Origin: Megasphaera cerevisiae DSM 20462
Lineage (GTDB): Bacteria > Bacillota > Negativicutes > Veillonellales > Megasphaeraceae
Length of the DNA stretch: 32,909 nucleotides
Assembly (NCBI RefSeq): GCF_001045675.1
Contig: NZ_LEKT01000035.1
Location: forward strand, 1-32,909
Direction: 5' to 3'
How positions within the stretch are numbered: the first letter of the stretch is position 1; each line of letters starts with the position of its first letter. Position numbers and translations under genes: made by a program. Shown here in pieces: positions 1 to 6,762 of this stretch. The notes beneath the pieces are model-generated. The model made no database searches, was not told the DNA's origin, and saw only the letters and a list, made by a program, of their open reading frames with translations.

Positions 1-1
1 T

Positions 2-214
2 GACGCAAGCTCTGATCGAAGAACGGTATTTTCTGTACTTATTACACTTCAATGTTTCCTAAGTATCAGTGAATATGGAACTTTACATAATAAAATACGA
101 AAAGAAACTCGTCACTTAGCTAATCGTTTAAAAACCATTTCTGCCAATCAAATTCTTACAAAGCTTGGGTTTCCTGCTGGCTGGCATGAGACCACTGAAA
201 AAATAAAATATTAA
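2..214 (+). CDS. Abi-family (Abi_2-like) abortive infection protein, C-terminal fragment
   Basis: An open frame runs from the window edge to TAA at 212-214 and gives 70 residues. The tail contains ANRLKTISANQILTKLGFP followed by a W-H-E stretch. This resembles the C-terminus of Abi_2/AbiD/AbiF-family proteins, which end in a helix followed by an LGFP-x-x-W motif. These proteins are often encoded next to integrases on phages and mobile elements and some block phage growth. The start and most of the protein lie outside the window. Family assignment rests on this short C-terminal motif, so it is moderately secure. Its position just inside the element's integrase fits a cargo defence gene. Confidence 0.55.
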   Translation, partial: DASSDRRTVFSVLITLQCFLSISEYGTLHNKIRKETRHLANRLKTISANQILTKLGFPAGWHETTEKIKY

Positions 215-233
215 TTATTATTCTAATGTTAGA

Positions 234-350
234 AATCCCGCATCCTGCTGCGAACAGAATGCGGGATTGCCGAAGGAGAGGTGCTCCATACCGGCAAATA
301 TAATCCACCCTGCAAAGGCTGATTACAACTGCATTATACCACAATCAGCC
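234..350 (+). repeat. Two hairpins between the Abi gene and the integrase gene
   Basis: A 10-bp perfect inverted repeat (234-243 with 259-268) lies 20 bp past the Abi stop and may be its terminator, although no T run follows. A second 8-bp inverted repeat, GGCTGATT (317-324) with AATCAGCC (343-350), is followed by CTATTTT and lies just before the integrase ribosome-binding site. It may act as a weak terminator or as an integrase control element. Both are seen directly; the roles are inference. Confidence 0.45.
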
Positions 351-379
351 CTATTTTATCAAAAAGGAGCTGATATTTT

Positions 380-1459
380 ATGCGCGATTTAGAATATAAT
401 TTTACGTACAGAGAAAAGGACAAAGGATTTCAAGTCATCTTGTCCTACAAAGACAATAAAGGGAGGTGGCGGCAAAAATCAAGACAAGGATTTAAAACAA
501 AAAAGCTGGCGAAGGCTGCCGGAGATAAATTGCTGGATGAAGTAAAAGAAAAGGCCCTGAACGTCGTGGATGAATCCATGAGGGATATTACACTACGTCA
601 GGTGTTTGAGCTATTCCTGCTGGAAAACAACGCAGTTTTGGAGTATAACACACGAGCACTATACACGCAGGCACTCCAAGCATTTATAAAAATAGCCGAT
701 GTGCCCGTTGTTGAAATCACCCACTCTGACATTATTGACTGCATGGCACCTATGAAATACGCTGTCAGCACAAAAAAACTATATCTGTCCAAAGTAGGCC
801 GGGTATTTCGATATGCCATAGAAACATTGGAAATACTTGCGGCTAATCCTGTATCCAAAGTCCCCAAAGAAAAGGACAAGCGGCAGAAAAAGACGCAGGT
901 AATCTCTGCTGATGACTTTAAAATAATGCTTAAAAGTGTGCGTCAAAATAATTATACCGCTTATGTGAAGATTGCTATTGCCGGATATGCTGGCCTGCGA
1001 TACGGCGAAATTGTCGGTTTGACTTGGGGTAACGTGGATTTGAAAGCTGGCATTATTAGCGTGACGGCTCAGCTATCTGCTACGGGTAAAAATCAGTATA
1101 CTATCAAACCAACAAAGAGCATGAATGGGTATAGAGACATTCCTATCCCGCAAGAGTTAATACAGATACTACGTGCCTATAAAAAAAATAGTGTAATTCG
1201 AATAGATCGCAGGATTTTTGCAGATAAGACTAGTGAGGCAAAATACATTGATGCGCTAATATCCCGTATCAATAAAGGTACGTCTATTCATTCTCTTCGA
1301 CACACTTATGCTACACGCCTAATAGCCACTGGGTTCGACGTCCGTACTGTGGCAGCACTTTTAGGTGATAGGGTGGAAACTGTTTTAAAAACATATGTGC
1401 ATTACACAGACGAAATGCGAGAAAAAGCCAAAGAAAATATAAATAAAGTTTTTGCATAG
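380..1459 (+). CDS. Site-specific tyrosine recombinase (phage-type integrase)
   Basis: This 359-aa protein catalyses integration and excision of the element. The N-terminal ~60 residues are basic and aromatic, as in Arm/AP2-like DNA-binding domains. Residues ~70-165 form a SAM-like core-binding domain. The catalytic domain follows, with the first catalytic Arg in AGLRYGEIVGL, the H-x-x-R box in SLRHTYATRL and the nucleophilic Tyr in KTYVHYT near the C-terminus. The ATG at 380 has AAAGGAG about nine bases upstream. The length is normal for the family and all catalytic residues seen are intact. It reads towards the attachment core 70 bp beyond its stop, the usual integrase-att arrangement. No excisionase is seen in the window. 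Confidence 0.93.
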   Translation: MRDLEYNFTYREKDKGFQVILSYKDNKGRWRQKSRQGFKTKKLAKAAGDKLLDEVKEKALNVVDESMRDITLRQVFELFLLENNAVLEYNTRALYTQALQAFIKIADVPVVEITHSDIIDCMAPMKYAVSTKKLYLSKVGRVFRYAIETLEILAANPVSKVPKEKDKRQKKTQVISADDFKIMLKSVRQNNYTAYVKIAIAGYAGLRYGEIVGLTWGNVDLKAGIISVTAQLSATGKNQYTIKPTKSMNGYRDIPIPQELIQILRAYKKNSVIRIDRRIFADKTSEAKYIDALISRINKGTSIHSLRHTYATRLIATGFDVRTVAALLGDRVETVLKTYVHYTDEMREKAKENINKVFA

Positions 1460-1460
1460 T

Positions 1461-1482
1461 AATTTTTGACGAATTTTTGACG
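1461..1482 (+). repeat. Tandem 11-bp direct repeats, probable integrase arm-type sites
   Basis: AATTTTTGACG occurs twice back to back (1461-1471 and 1472-1482), two bases after the integrase stop and about 45 bp from the core dyad. Heterobivalent tyrosine integrases bind short direct repeats of this size with their N-terminal arm domain. The repeats are seen directly; the binding role is inferred. The 13-mer AATTTTTGACGAA from this site recurs at 21956-21968. Confidence 0.5.
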
Positions 1483-1527
1483 ATTTATCAAAGAATTGCT
1501 TAAAATAGCGATTAAATCGGCGAAAAC

Positions 1528-1546
1528 ACATTTACAATACAAATGT
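1528..1546. other. Candidate attachment-site core (attR/attL)
   Basis: ACATTT-ACAATAC-AAATGT is a perfect 6-bp inverted repeat around a 7-bp spacer, the classic layout of a tyrosine-recombinase core with crossover region. It lies just downstream of the integrase. Read in the frame of the following gene it encodes I-Y-N-T-N-V, the conserved YNT motif of periplasmic iron-binding-type proteins, so host sequence probably starts within or next to it. The exact duplicated core can only be fixed by comparing with the other element end. Confidence 0.55.
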
Positions 1547-1547
1547 C

Positions 1548-2108
1548 GTGCCCAATCTCAACGCGGACTGGAATGAGCTGGCCAATCCCGAATACAAGGA
1601 CAAGCTTGCGATCCCCGATCCGGAAAAATCAGGAGCCTGCAAGGATTTTTTGGCCGGTTTTGTCAGTAAATACGGCTGGAATGCCTTAGAAGGAATGGCA
1701 AAGAACGGCATGAAGGTCCCCGGCGCCAATAAAGCCGCGCTTGAGGCCGTAACTACGGGTGAAGTTGGCATTCTCGTAGCCGGCGTCGATTATAATGCTT
1801 ATTCTTCTATAAAAAAGGGCGAACCGCTGGCTATGTACTATCCTAAGGGAGGCACGATTGTCAATCCCCGTCCCGCTATGATTCTGAAATCTGCGCCGGA
1901 TGCAGAAAACGCGAAAAAATTCATGGATTATCTTCTCTCCGATGAAGTGCAGCAAATGGTTGCGGATGCCTATCTCATTCCGGGCCGCAGCGACGTCAAG
2001 GCCAAGGAAACGCCGCTGGAACACATCCCGCAGATTCCCGCAGACTGGGATGCCATGATGGCGATGGCATCTGAAACCGCCGCAAAACTCAATGCGCTTT
2101 GCAAGTAA
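1548..2108 (+). pseudogene. Iron-type ABC transporter substrate-binding protein, 3' part cut by element insertion
   Basis: The frame encodes the C-terminal ~190 residues of an extracellular solute-binding protein of the FbpA/AfuA class, which are normally ~330-350 aa. Typical parts are LNADWNELANPEYKDKLAIP, PDPEKSG, GGTIVNPRPAMIL and DAENAKKFMDYLLS near the end. The frame is open back to 1509, after a TAG at 1506-1508, but has no signal peptide and no start with a ribosome-binding site. The GTG at 1548 has no Shine-Dalgarno. The missing N-terminal half presumably lies on the far side of the integrated element. The permease begins 12 bp downstream, as in fbpAB-type operons. Inference: the protein is not made while the element is integrated and would be restored by precise excision. 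Confidence 0.75.
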
Positions 2109-2120
2109 GCGAGGTCTCTT

Positions 2121-3782
2121 ATGTTACCTATCCATTTGAAAAAGAACGCGGCCATTCCGCTGCTATCCGCTTTTTTCTTTTTTCTCATCGTCTGCCCCCT
2201 CGCCACCATTTTTATCAAGACGATCATTATCAATGATCGTCTTGATTTTTCATATACGGCGGCGACAATTATGGAAAGTCAGAATGCGGCCATGATCCTG
2301 AATTCCCTGCTGCTGGGCTTGCTTGTCGTCATCACATCAACGCTTCTGTCCATCCCATTAGCCTATCTGTTTTCCCGCACGACCTTTGCCCGCTATCAGA
2401 TTTTTGACGTGCTTTTTCTTATCCCCTTCATGACTCCGCCTTACATCGCCTCCATGGGCTGGATTCTGTTCATGCAGAAACGCGGACTGCTGGAGCAGAT
2501 TTTTCCCTCTCTATCCGGCGGCGTGGACTCCTTTTTCAGCCTGACCGGTCTGATCCTCGTTATGAGTCTGCACGTATTCCCCTTTATGCTGACGATTCTG
2601 AAAAATGCCATGACTCGCATTCCTTCCAGCATGGAGGAATCGGCTGCCGTGTTGGGAGCCGGTTTTTTCCGGCGCATGTGCCGCGTCTTTTTGCCTCTCC
2701 TAACGGGAAATTACGTTATTGGCGCATTACTGGTCTTCGTCAAAACCTTGTCCGAATACGGCACGCCCTATACGCTGGGACGACGCATCGGCTTTGAAGT
2801 ATTTACGACCAACATTCACCGCTACGCCGCTGTCGCGCCCGTATCGTTTGGCAAAGCAGCCGTTCTGGCCTCGGTGCTGGTTTCGATCTGCCTCTTGCTC
2901 TGGATAGCGCAAAATTACGTAACGACCCATCACAGCTATCAGCTGATCAGCGGCAGGGGCTGCCGCTTGTCACTCAAAGACCTGTCCGTTCCTGCCAAAT
3001 TGGGGAGCTGGCTTTATATTGGAATCATTCTGATTATTGCCGTCGGCATTCCTTATTTTTCCGTCATCATGACATCTCTCATCAAGCTGCGCGGCTTTGG
3101 CCTGACAGCGGGAAACTTCACACTGCAACATTATACGGCGCTCTTTACCGATACGGAAGACGCACTCAGCGCGATGGGAAATAGTTTGCTGCTGGCAGTC
3201 GCGGCCGCCACGATTTGCGCGTTTTTAGGAACGCTGGTGGTCTTAACCCTCCGCAGCTGTCACCGCAAGAGCGGCAGGCCGTTAGAAGCCGTCAGCCTGC
3301 TGCCGGAAATGCTGCCGGGCATTGTCATGGTCATCGGCATCATGCTCTTTTGGAATGACATCTATGGCATCCTGCCTCTCTACAATACTTTTGGCATATT
3401 GATCGTCACGTATGTCGTTCTGTTTCTGCCTTTTACGATCCAGTATGTCACATCGTCTTTTACACAGATCAACAATAGTCTCATGGCTGCCGGGCAGGTA
3501 TTCGGCGGCACTCCTATCTATATTTTCCGCCGCATCACCTTCCCTCTTATTGCCAAAGGGATCGCCGCCGGCTGGATGATAACCTTTATCATTTCTCTGC
3601 GGGAACTTGTAGCGCCCAGTCTCATGGCTCCACCTAACACACTAGTCGTATCGACATATATCATGCGCGAATTCGAACAGGGCAGCGTCTCCCTCGGCAT
3701 GTCCATGGCCGTTCTCTGCGTAGCCTTTACCGTTGCCGCATTGCTGTTCCTGACCCGTTACGTCAGGCGCCTGCCGAAATAA
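2121..3782 (+). CDS. Iron(III)-type ABC transporter permease, fused two-domain (FbpB-like)
   Basis: This 553-aa inner-membrane protein has two tandem BPD_transp_1 permease domains and about 12 hydrophobic segments. Two cytoplasmic EAA-type loops that dock the ATPase are visible, one around ESAAVLGAGFFRRMCRVFLP and one around AAGQVFGGTPIYIFRRITFP. The size and duplication match FbpB/AfuB permeases that carry ferric iron or similar substrates. The ATG has GAGGT five bases upstream. It follows the truncated binding protein by 12 bp and is probably its partner. No ATPase gene lies downstream, so it must be elsewhere, possibly upstream of the element. With its operon split by the element, transcription may now depend on element promoters. 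The exact substrate is inferred from family resemblance. Confidence 0.87.
   Translation: MLPIHLKKNAAIPLLSAFFFFLIVCPLATIFIKTIIINDRLDFSYTAATIMESQNAAMILNSLLLGLLVVITSTLLSIPLAYLFSRTTFARYQIFDVLFLIPFMTPPYIASMGWILFMQKRGLLEQIFPSLSGGVDSFFSLTGLILVMSLHVFPFMLTILKNAMTRIPSSMEESAAVLGAGFFRRMCRVFLPLLTGNYVIGALLVFVKTLSEYGTPYTLGRRIGFEVFTTNIHRYAAVAPVSFGKAAVLASVLVSICLLLWIAQNYVTTHHSYQLISGRGCRLSLKDLSVPAKLGSWLYIGIILIIAVGIPYFSVIMTSLIKLRGFGLTAGNFTLQHYTALFTDTEDALSAMGNSLLLAVAAATICAFLGTLVVLTLRSCHRKSGRPLEAVSLLPEMLPGIVMVIGIMLFWNDIYGILPLYNTFGILIVTYVVLFLPFTIQYVTSSFTQINNSLMAAGQVFGGTPIYIFRRITFPLIAKGIAAGWMITFIISLRELVAPSLMAPPNTLVVSTYIMREFEQGSVSLGMSMAVLCVAFTVAALLFLTRYVRRLPK
2214..2246 (+). repeat. Perfect 15-bp inverted repeat inside the permease gene
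   Basis: ATCAAGACGATCATT (2214-2228) and its exact reverse complement (2232-2246) are separated by three bases. The structure lies about 95 bp into the permease reading frame and encodes part of its first periplasmic loop region. A stem this long with a minimal loop is unusual in coding sequence. It has no T tract. Confidence 0.85.
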
Positions 3783-3853
3783 AACGTTCCCCGCACCCCT
3801 GCTGACAAGCTGCCCATACGGGTACCTGCCCCAGAGAATGCGGGGAACATTTT
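3781..3853. terminator. Bidirectional terminator between the permease and topB
   Basis: GTTCCCCGCA (3786-3795) pairs with TGCGGGGAAC (3839-3848). A-rich and T-rich flanks (3781-3784, 3850-3853) extend the stem past one mismatch. The loop is long (43 nt). It lies between two convergent genes, where a shared terminator is expected. Confidence 0.6.
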
Positions 3854-3864
3854 ATATAGCAGCA

Positions 3865-5988
3865 TTATTTCACGGCATACACACTGGGCACGCCGCCTAC
3901 GTCAGCACATTTTGTATGACAACTGGGGCTGCTGCAGATCCAAAAGACACCATAAGGACCGCTGCGTTTTACAAAAAAACCTGTTTTACAACGCGGACAA
4001 GAATATTTTTTGTCTTTTTCTTCCAGAACCGGCATTTCTGCCGGCTCTGTATGCCGGCATTTCGGATAGTTGCCGCAGCCGTAAAAATCGCCATATTTCC
4101 CGTGCCGCCGCAGCATGAGGCTGCCGCATTCGGGGCAGGTTCTGCCCTCTGCCGGCTGCATAGCTGCCGTACCGGCCGCGGCTATCAGGGTTTCCAAAAA
4201 GGCAATTTGATCATGAAGAAAGGATTGCAAATTATCCTTTCCGGCGCTCATTTGATACAGCCGTTCTTCCCATACCGCCGTTTCATCGGGGTAGACCATA
4301 GCGTCAGGCAAGGCATCAATGAGCAGATAGGCATTGTCTGTGGGCTTTAGATATTTCTTTTTGCCTTCCTCCACCAGAAACTTTCGCTGGATGAGTTCAT
4401 TGATAATCGTAGCCCGTGTCGCTTCCGTGCCGATGCCCTGCACTTCCTTCAGTTTTTTTTTCAGAGAATCATCCTTGACGTATTTATAAATTTCCTTCAT
4501 GGCTGCCAGCAGCGTCGATGCCGTGAAGCGCGGCGGCGGCTTGGTCGCCCTTTTATCTACCTGTCCGTTTTGATAGTGCACGCCGTCTCCTTTGCGGACC
4601 ACAGGCAGATCTCCCTTTATATCCTCATCGTCGTCCGTTTTATCGGAACGATACAGCTCCTTCCAACCCATTTGAATGACTGTCTTGCCATGAGCGGCAA
4701 ATTGCTCTGCCGCAGCAGTCACGATGATACGGGTCTGGTCATATTCGTGAACGGGGTAGAATTGGGCAATGTAGGCCTGCGCAATGAGATAATATACATG
4801 CTGCTGCATTGCCGTCAGCTTGACAAAGGGACAGGCTACGGTCGTCGGGATAATCGCATGATGAGCCGTGATCTTGCTGTCATTCCAAGCACGGCTTTTA
4901 ATAGATCCGTCGGCCTGTCCCACCCATTCAGCAATTTGTCCCGCTTCAATCCGTGCCAGATTGCCCAAAATATGGGGGACATCCTTACGCTGATTCAGCG
5001 GCAGATATTCACAGTCCGAACGGGGATAGGTCGTAAGCTTTCGTTCATACAGCTGTTGTGCCGTATCAAGGACTTGCTGCGGGCTGTAGCCGTATTTTTT
5101 CCCAGCCAGAACCTGCAGGGACGATAACGACAAGGGCAGACGCTGCGGTTCTTTTTTTCTGCTCTTCCTGCGTTCGGCAATGTGTCCTTCCGGCTGGGCT
5201 GACAGCTTTTTCAGAATCGCCTGTGCGGACGCTTCATCAATGCAGCGTCCTTCAGCGTCCAGACCGGCCTGCGTATCTCTGGGCTGCCACTGTGCGGTAA
5301 TATTCCCATTAGGATGGTCAAACACAGCCTTGACGATATAATAGGTCACCGGCTGGAAATCGTCCAGCTCGCGCTGCCGCCTCACAACAAGCGCCAGAGT
5401 CGGCGTCTTAACACGGCCAATGGGAAACACTACACGGTGCCCCTGGCGGCGGGCCGCCAACGTATAGGCACGGGACAAATTCATGCCAATGAGCCAATCG
5501 GCTCGACTGCGGGCCAGGGCCGATTCCTTCAAATGAACAAATTCTGTATTGCTGCGCAGGTCGGCCAGGGATTCATGAATGCTTTTTTCATCCAATGCAT
5601 TGAGAAGAATCCGTTCTACCGGCTTTTTATTCCCGACATAATCCAATATTTCATCGATAAGCAGCTGCCCTTCCCTGTCCGGGTCACCGGCATTGACAAT
5701 CGTATCGGCCTCTTGAATCAGAGTGCAAATAAGGTTAAATTGCTCTTTGCTGTCCGGACTGACAAGAAGCTTCCACTCCTGGGGAATAATGGGCAGATCT
5801 GCGGCATTCCAGCGCTTGTATTTCAGATCATATTCCTGAGGCTCAGCCTGCTGAAGCACATGTCCGTAGGCCCACGTAACGATGCCGCCACCCGTTTTGA
5901 TACATCCCCGGCCCTTTTGCTGCGGCTGCGGCAGGCATTTAGCCAATTCTCTGGCCATACTTGGTTTTTCCGCAATAAATAATTTCAT
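3865..5988 (-). CDS. topB: DNA topoisomerase III (type IA)
   Basis: This ~707-aa enzyme relaxes and decatenates DNA through a 5'-phosphotyrosine intermediate. The TOPRIM domain is at the N-terminus (MKLFIAEKPS with the conserved Glu; DPDREG near residues 102-107). The active-site Tyr is in TTYPRSD (about Tyr321), followed by GIGTEATRATII. Two zinc-ribbon modules close the protein, each starting CPxC (CPECG and CPRCK). I place the start at 5988 because family members begin MKLFIAEKPS; a longer frame from 6018 adds ten residues that do not match the family. An AGAAG sequence precedes the chosen ATG. It is transcribed alone, convergent with the permease. All key residues are present. Topoisomerase III-like genes can travel on elements, but nothing here marks this copy as mobile. 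Confidence 0.92.
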   Translation of the reverse strand: MKLFIAEKPSMARELAKCLPQPQQKGRGCIKTGGGIVTWAYGHVLQQAEPQEYDLKYKRWNAADLPIIPQEWKLLVSPDSKEQFNLICTLIQEADTIVNAGDPDREGQLLIDEILDYVGNKKPVERILLNALDEKSIHESLADLRSNTEFVHLKESALARSRADWLIGMNLSRAYTLAARRQGHRVVFPIGRVKTPTLALVVRRQRELDDFQPVTYYIVKAVFDHPNGNITAQWQPRDTQAGLDAEGRCIDEASAQAILKKLSAQPEGHIAERRKSRKKEPQRLPLSLSSLQVLAGKKYGYSPQQVLDTAQQLYERKLTTYPRSDCEYLPLNQRKDVPHILGNLARIEAGQIAEWVGQADGSIKSRAWNDSKITAHHAIIPTTVACPFVKLTAMQQHVYYLIAQAYIAQFYPVHEYDQTRIIVTAAAEQFAAHGKTVIQMGWKELYRSDKTDDDEDIKGDLPVVRKGDGVHYQNGQVDKRATKPPPRFTASTLLAAMKEIYKYVKDDSLKKKLKEVQGIGTEATRATIINELIQRKFLVEEGKKKYLKPTDNAYLLIDALPDAMVYPDETAVWEERLYQMSAGKDNLQSFLHDQIAFLETLIAAAGTAAMQPAEGRTCPECGSLMLRRHGKYGDFYGCGNYPKCRHTEPAEMPVLEEKDKKYSCPRCKTGFFVKRSGPYGVFWICSSPSCHTKCADVGGVPSVYAVK

Positions 5989-6274
5989 AGTTCTTCTGCT
6001 TTCCCGTACGTATGCCATTTACAGACATTTTTACTAATGCATTTGTTAGCCACGTGTCAGCTGCCAGCTCATGCCTGCGCTGTCTTCTGCGCTGCACATT
6101 TTTTATGACAAATATAGTATATGATACCATAAAATAAGACATTTGTAATATACCAATCCCATGGAGCCTCAAAAAATTCTGCTTTTTATCATACAATCAA
6201 CACATGCACGGCACTTTATTTCATGCGTTGGCTGTATAAGCAGCATATTTTATAAAATTGATATGTAGTATCAT

Positions 6275-6302
6275 TTGACATCATTATGTTTTATGTTATA
6301 CT
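6275..6302 (+). promoter_or_regulatory. Near-consensus sigma-70 promoter for the putative small RNA
   Basis: TTGACA (6275-6280), a 16-bp spacer, then TATACT (6297-6302). Expected start is near 6309. No protein-coding gene follows on this strand for many kilobases. Confidence 0.7.
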
Positions 6303-6308
6303 GGTGGT

Positions 6309-6372
6309 GAGAAATCCTCATTTCTCAAATCATTTTCTGAAAATGCCGTTCACTTTTGTGGACGGTATTTTT
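6309..6372 (+). ncRNA. Putative 64-nt small RNA (promoter-hairpin-terminator unit)
   Basis: The unit starts about seven bases after the promoter at 6275-6302. It contains a 7-bp hairpin (6308-6314 with 6321-6327, 6-nt loop) at its very 5' end, then a short single-stranded stretch, then an intrinsic terminator. The terminator stem is 14 bp with two G-U pairs (6340-6353 with 6358-6371), a TTTT loop and a run of five T ending at 6372. I do not recognise a known RNA family. It could be a trans-acting small RNA or a leader attenuator that has lost its gene. The architecture is seen in the sequence; expression is inference. Confidence 0.5.
6340..6372 (+). terminator. Intrinsic terminator of the putative small RNA
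   Basis: A 14-bp stem with a 4-nt loop (TTTT) ends in a T run (6368-6372). A-rich sequence on the 5' side could also let it work on the minus strand. Confidence 0.7.
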
Positions 6373-6479
6373 CATGCCTGCCTGCAATTGAATTTTATGC
6401 ACAGGAAAAGGGGACATCTGGATTATATACCCACGGTCATTTTACATTGCTCCATCATTTTTCAAGCATCACAGCCTGT

Positions 6480-6540
6480 AAAGGGGTTGCAACGAAATGA
6501 TAGTTTCCTTCCATTCCGCCGCAGCCCCTTTCTTTTATTT
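6480..6540 (+). terminator. GC-rich hairpin with T-rich tail
   Basis: AAAGGGGTTGC (6480-6490) pairs with GCAGCCCCTTT (6521-6531) through one G-U pair and is followed by CTTTTATTTTTTA on the plus strand. The T-rich side suits plus-strand transcription, for example read-through of the small RNA. It also lies 30 bp past the end of the minus-strand OLD operon, where it may serve as a weaker terminator. Confidence 0.45.
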
Positions 6541-6558
6541 TTTACACGCTGTGCGCTG

Positions 6559-6732
6559 TCATTTTTTTTCTCCGGCATATCCATCGAGTTTGGCAATCTG
6601 GCGCAGCCAGTTTTGAATATATTCCTCTGACCGTCCCTGGTCCCGCATCCTTTCAATTTCCTTTAGCGTAATCGGATCCCGCAACAGCTGCCGGACTCCC
6701 CGTTCCAATTGTCGGTCCTCGGACGCTTCCAT
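6559..6732 (-). CDS. 57-aa protein of unknown function, last gene of the OLD operon
   Basis: A small reading frame starts with ATG at 6732, preceded by TAGGAGG at eight-base spacing, one of the best ribosome-binding sites in the window. It starts 30 bp after the stop of the OLD-family gene and ends at 6559. The product begins MEASEDRQLERGVRQLL and ends with a Lys-rich tail (GEKK). It is hydrophilic, with no signal peptide or membrane segment, and appears mostly helical: charged residues are spaced through ITLKEIERMRDQGRSEEYIQ and NWLRQIAKLDGY. I do not recognise the family. Close spacing and the strong ribosome-binding site suggest production with the nuclease, perhaps as a partner or regulator; that is inference. 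Confidence 0.65.
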   Translation of the reverse strand: MEASEDRQLERGVRQLLRDPITLKEIERMRDQGRSEEYIQNWLRQIAKLDGYAGEKK

Positions 6733-6762
6733 GCCTACCGCCTCCTAATCCAGCCTTTCCTT

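Larger units (their letters stand above)
1..1546. mobile_element. Right end of an integrative element (prophage or ICE-like)
   Basis: The first 1.5 kb is visibly more AT-rich than the chromosome that follows. It holds an Abi-family gene end, a tyrosine integrase running towards the junction, tandem 11-bp repeats and a 19-bp dyad core. Immediately after the core the reading frame of a substrate-binding protein starts without its N-terminal half. This is the arrangement expected at one end of an element integrated inside a gene. The other end, with the 5' half of the target gene, should lie to the left of the window. Whether it is a phage, ICE or satellite cannot be told from this end alone. 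Confidence 0.75.
5989..6558. other. Intergenic region between topB and the OLD operon
   Basis: This AT-rich stretch contains no convincing protein gene. The topB upstream region has TATACT-like boxes but no good -35. The plus strand carries a strong promoter, a hairpin and a terminator (listed separately) that define a short transcript. A second hairpin lies at 6480-6531. The plus-strand open frame at 6286-6630 starts inside the promoter, lacks a ribosome-binding site and runs through both hairpins, so I do not accept it as a gene. Confidence 0.6.

Noticed and set aside
1548-1550. GTG at 1548 as a true start of a short binding protein
   Set aside because: No Shine-Dalgarno, no signal peptide, and the protein matches only the C-terminal part of its family, so truncation by the element is the better explanation.
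5314-5982. 222-aa plus-strand open frame opposite topB
   Set aside because: Shadow of the topoisomerase III coding sequence; no family motif or ribosome-binding site.
6286-6630. 114-aa plus-strand open frame
   Set aside because: It starts inside the -35/-10 region of the small RNA promoter, has no ribosome-binding site, passes through two hairpins and overlaps the 57-aa gene on the other strand.
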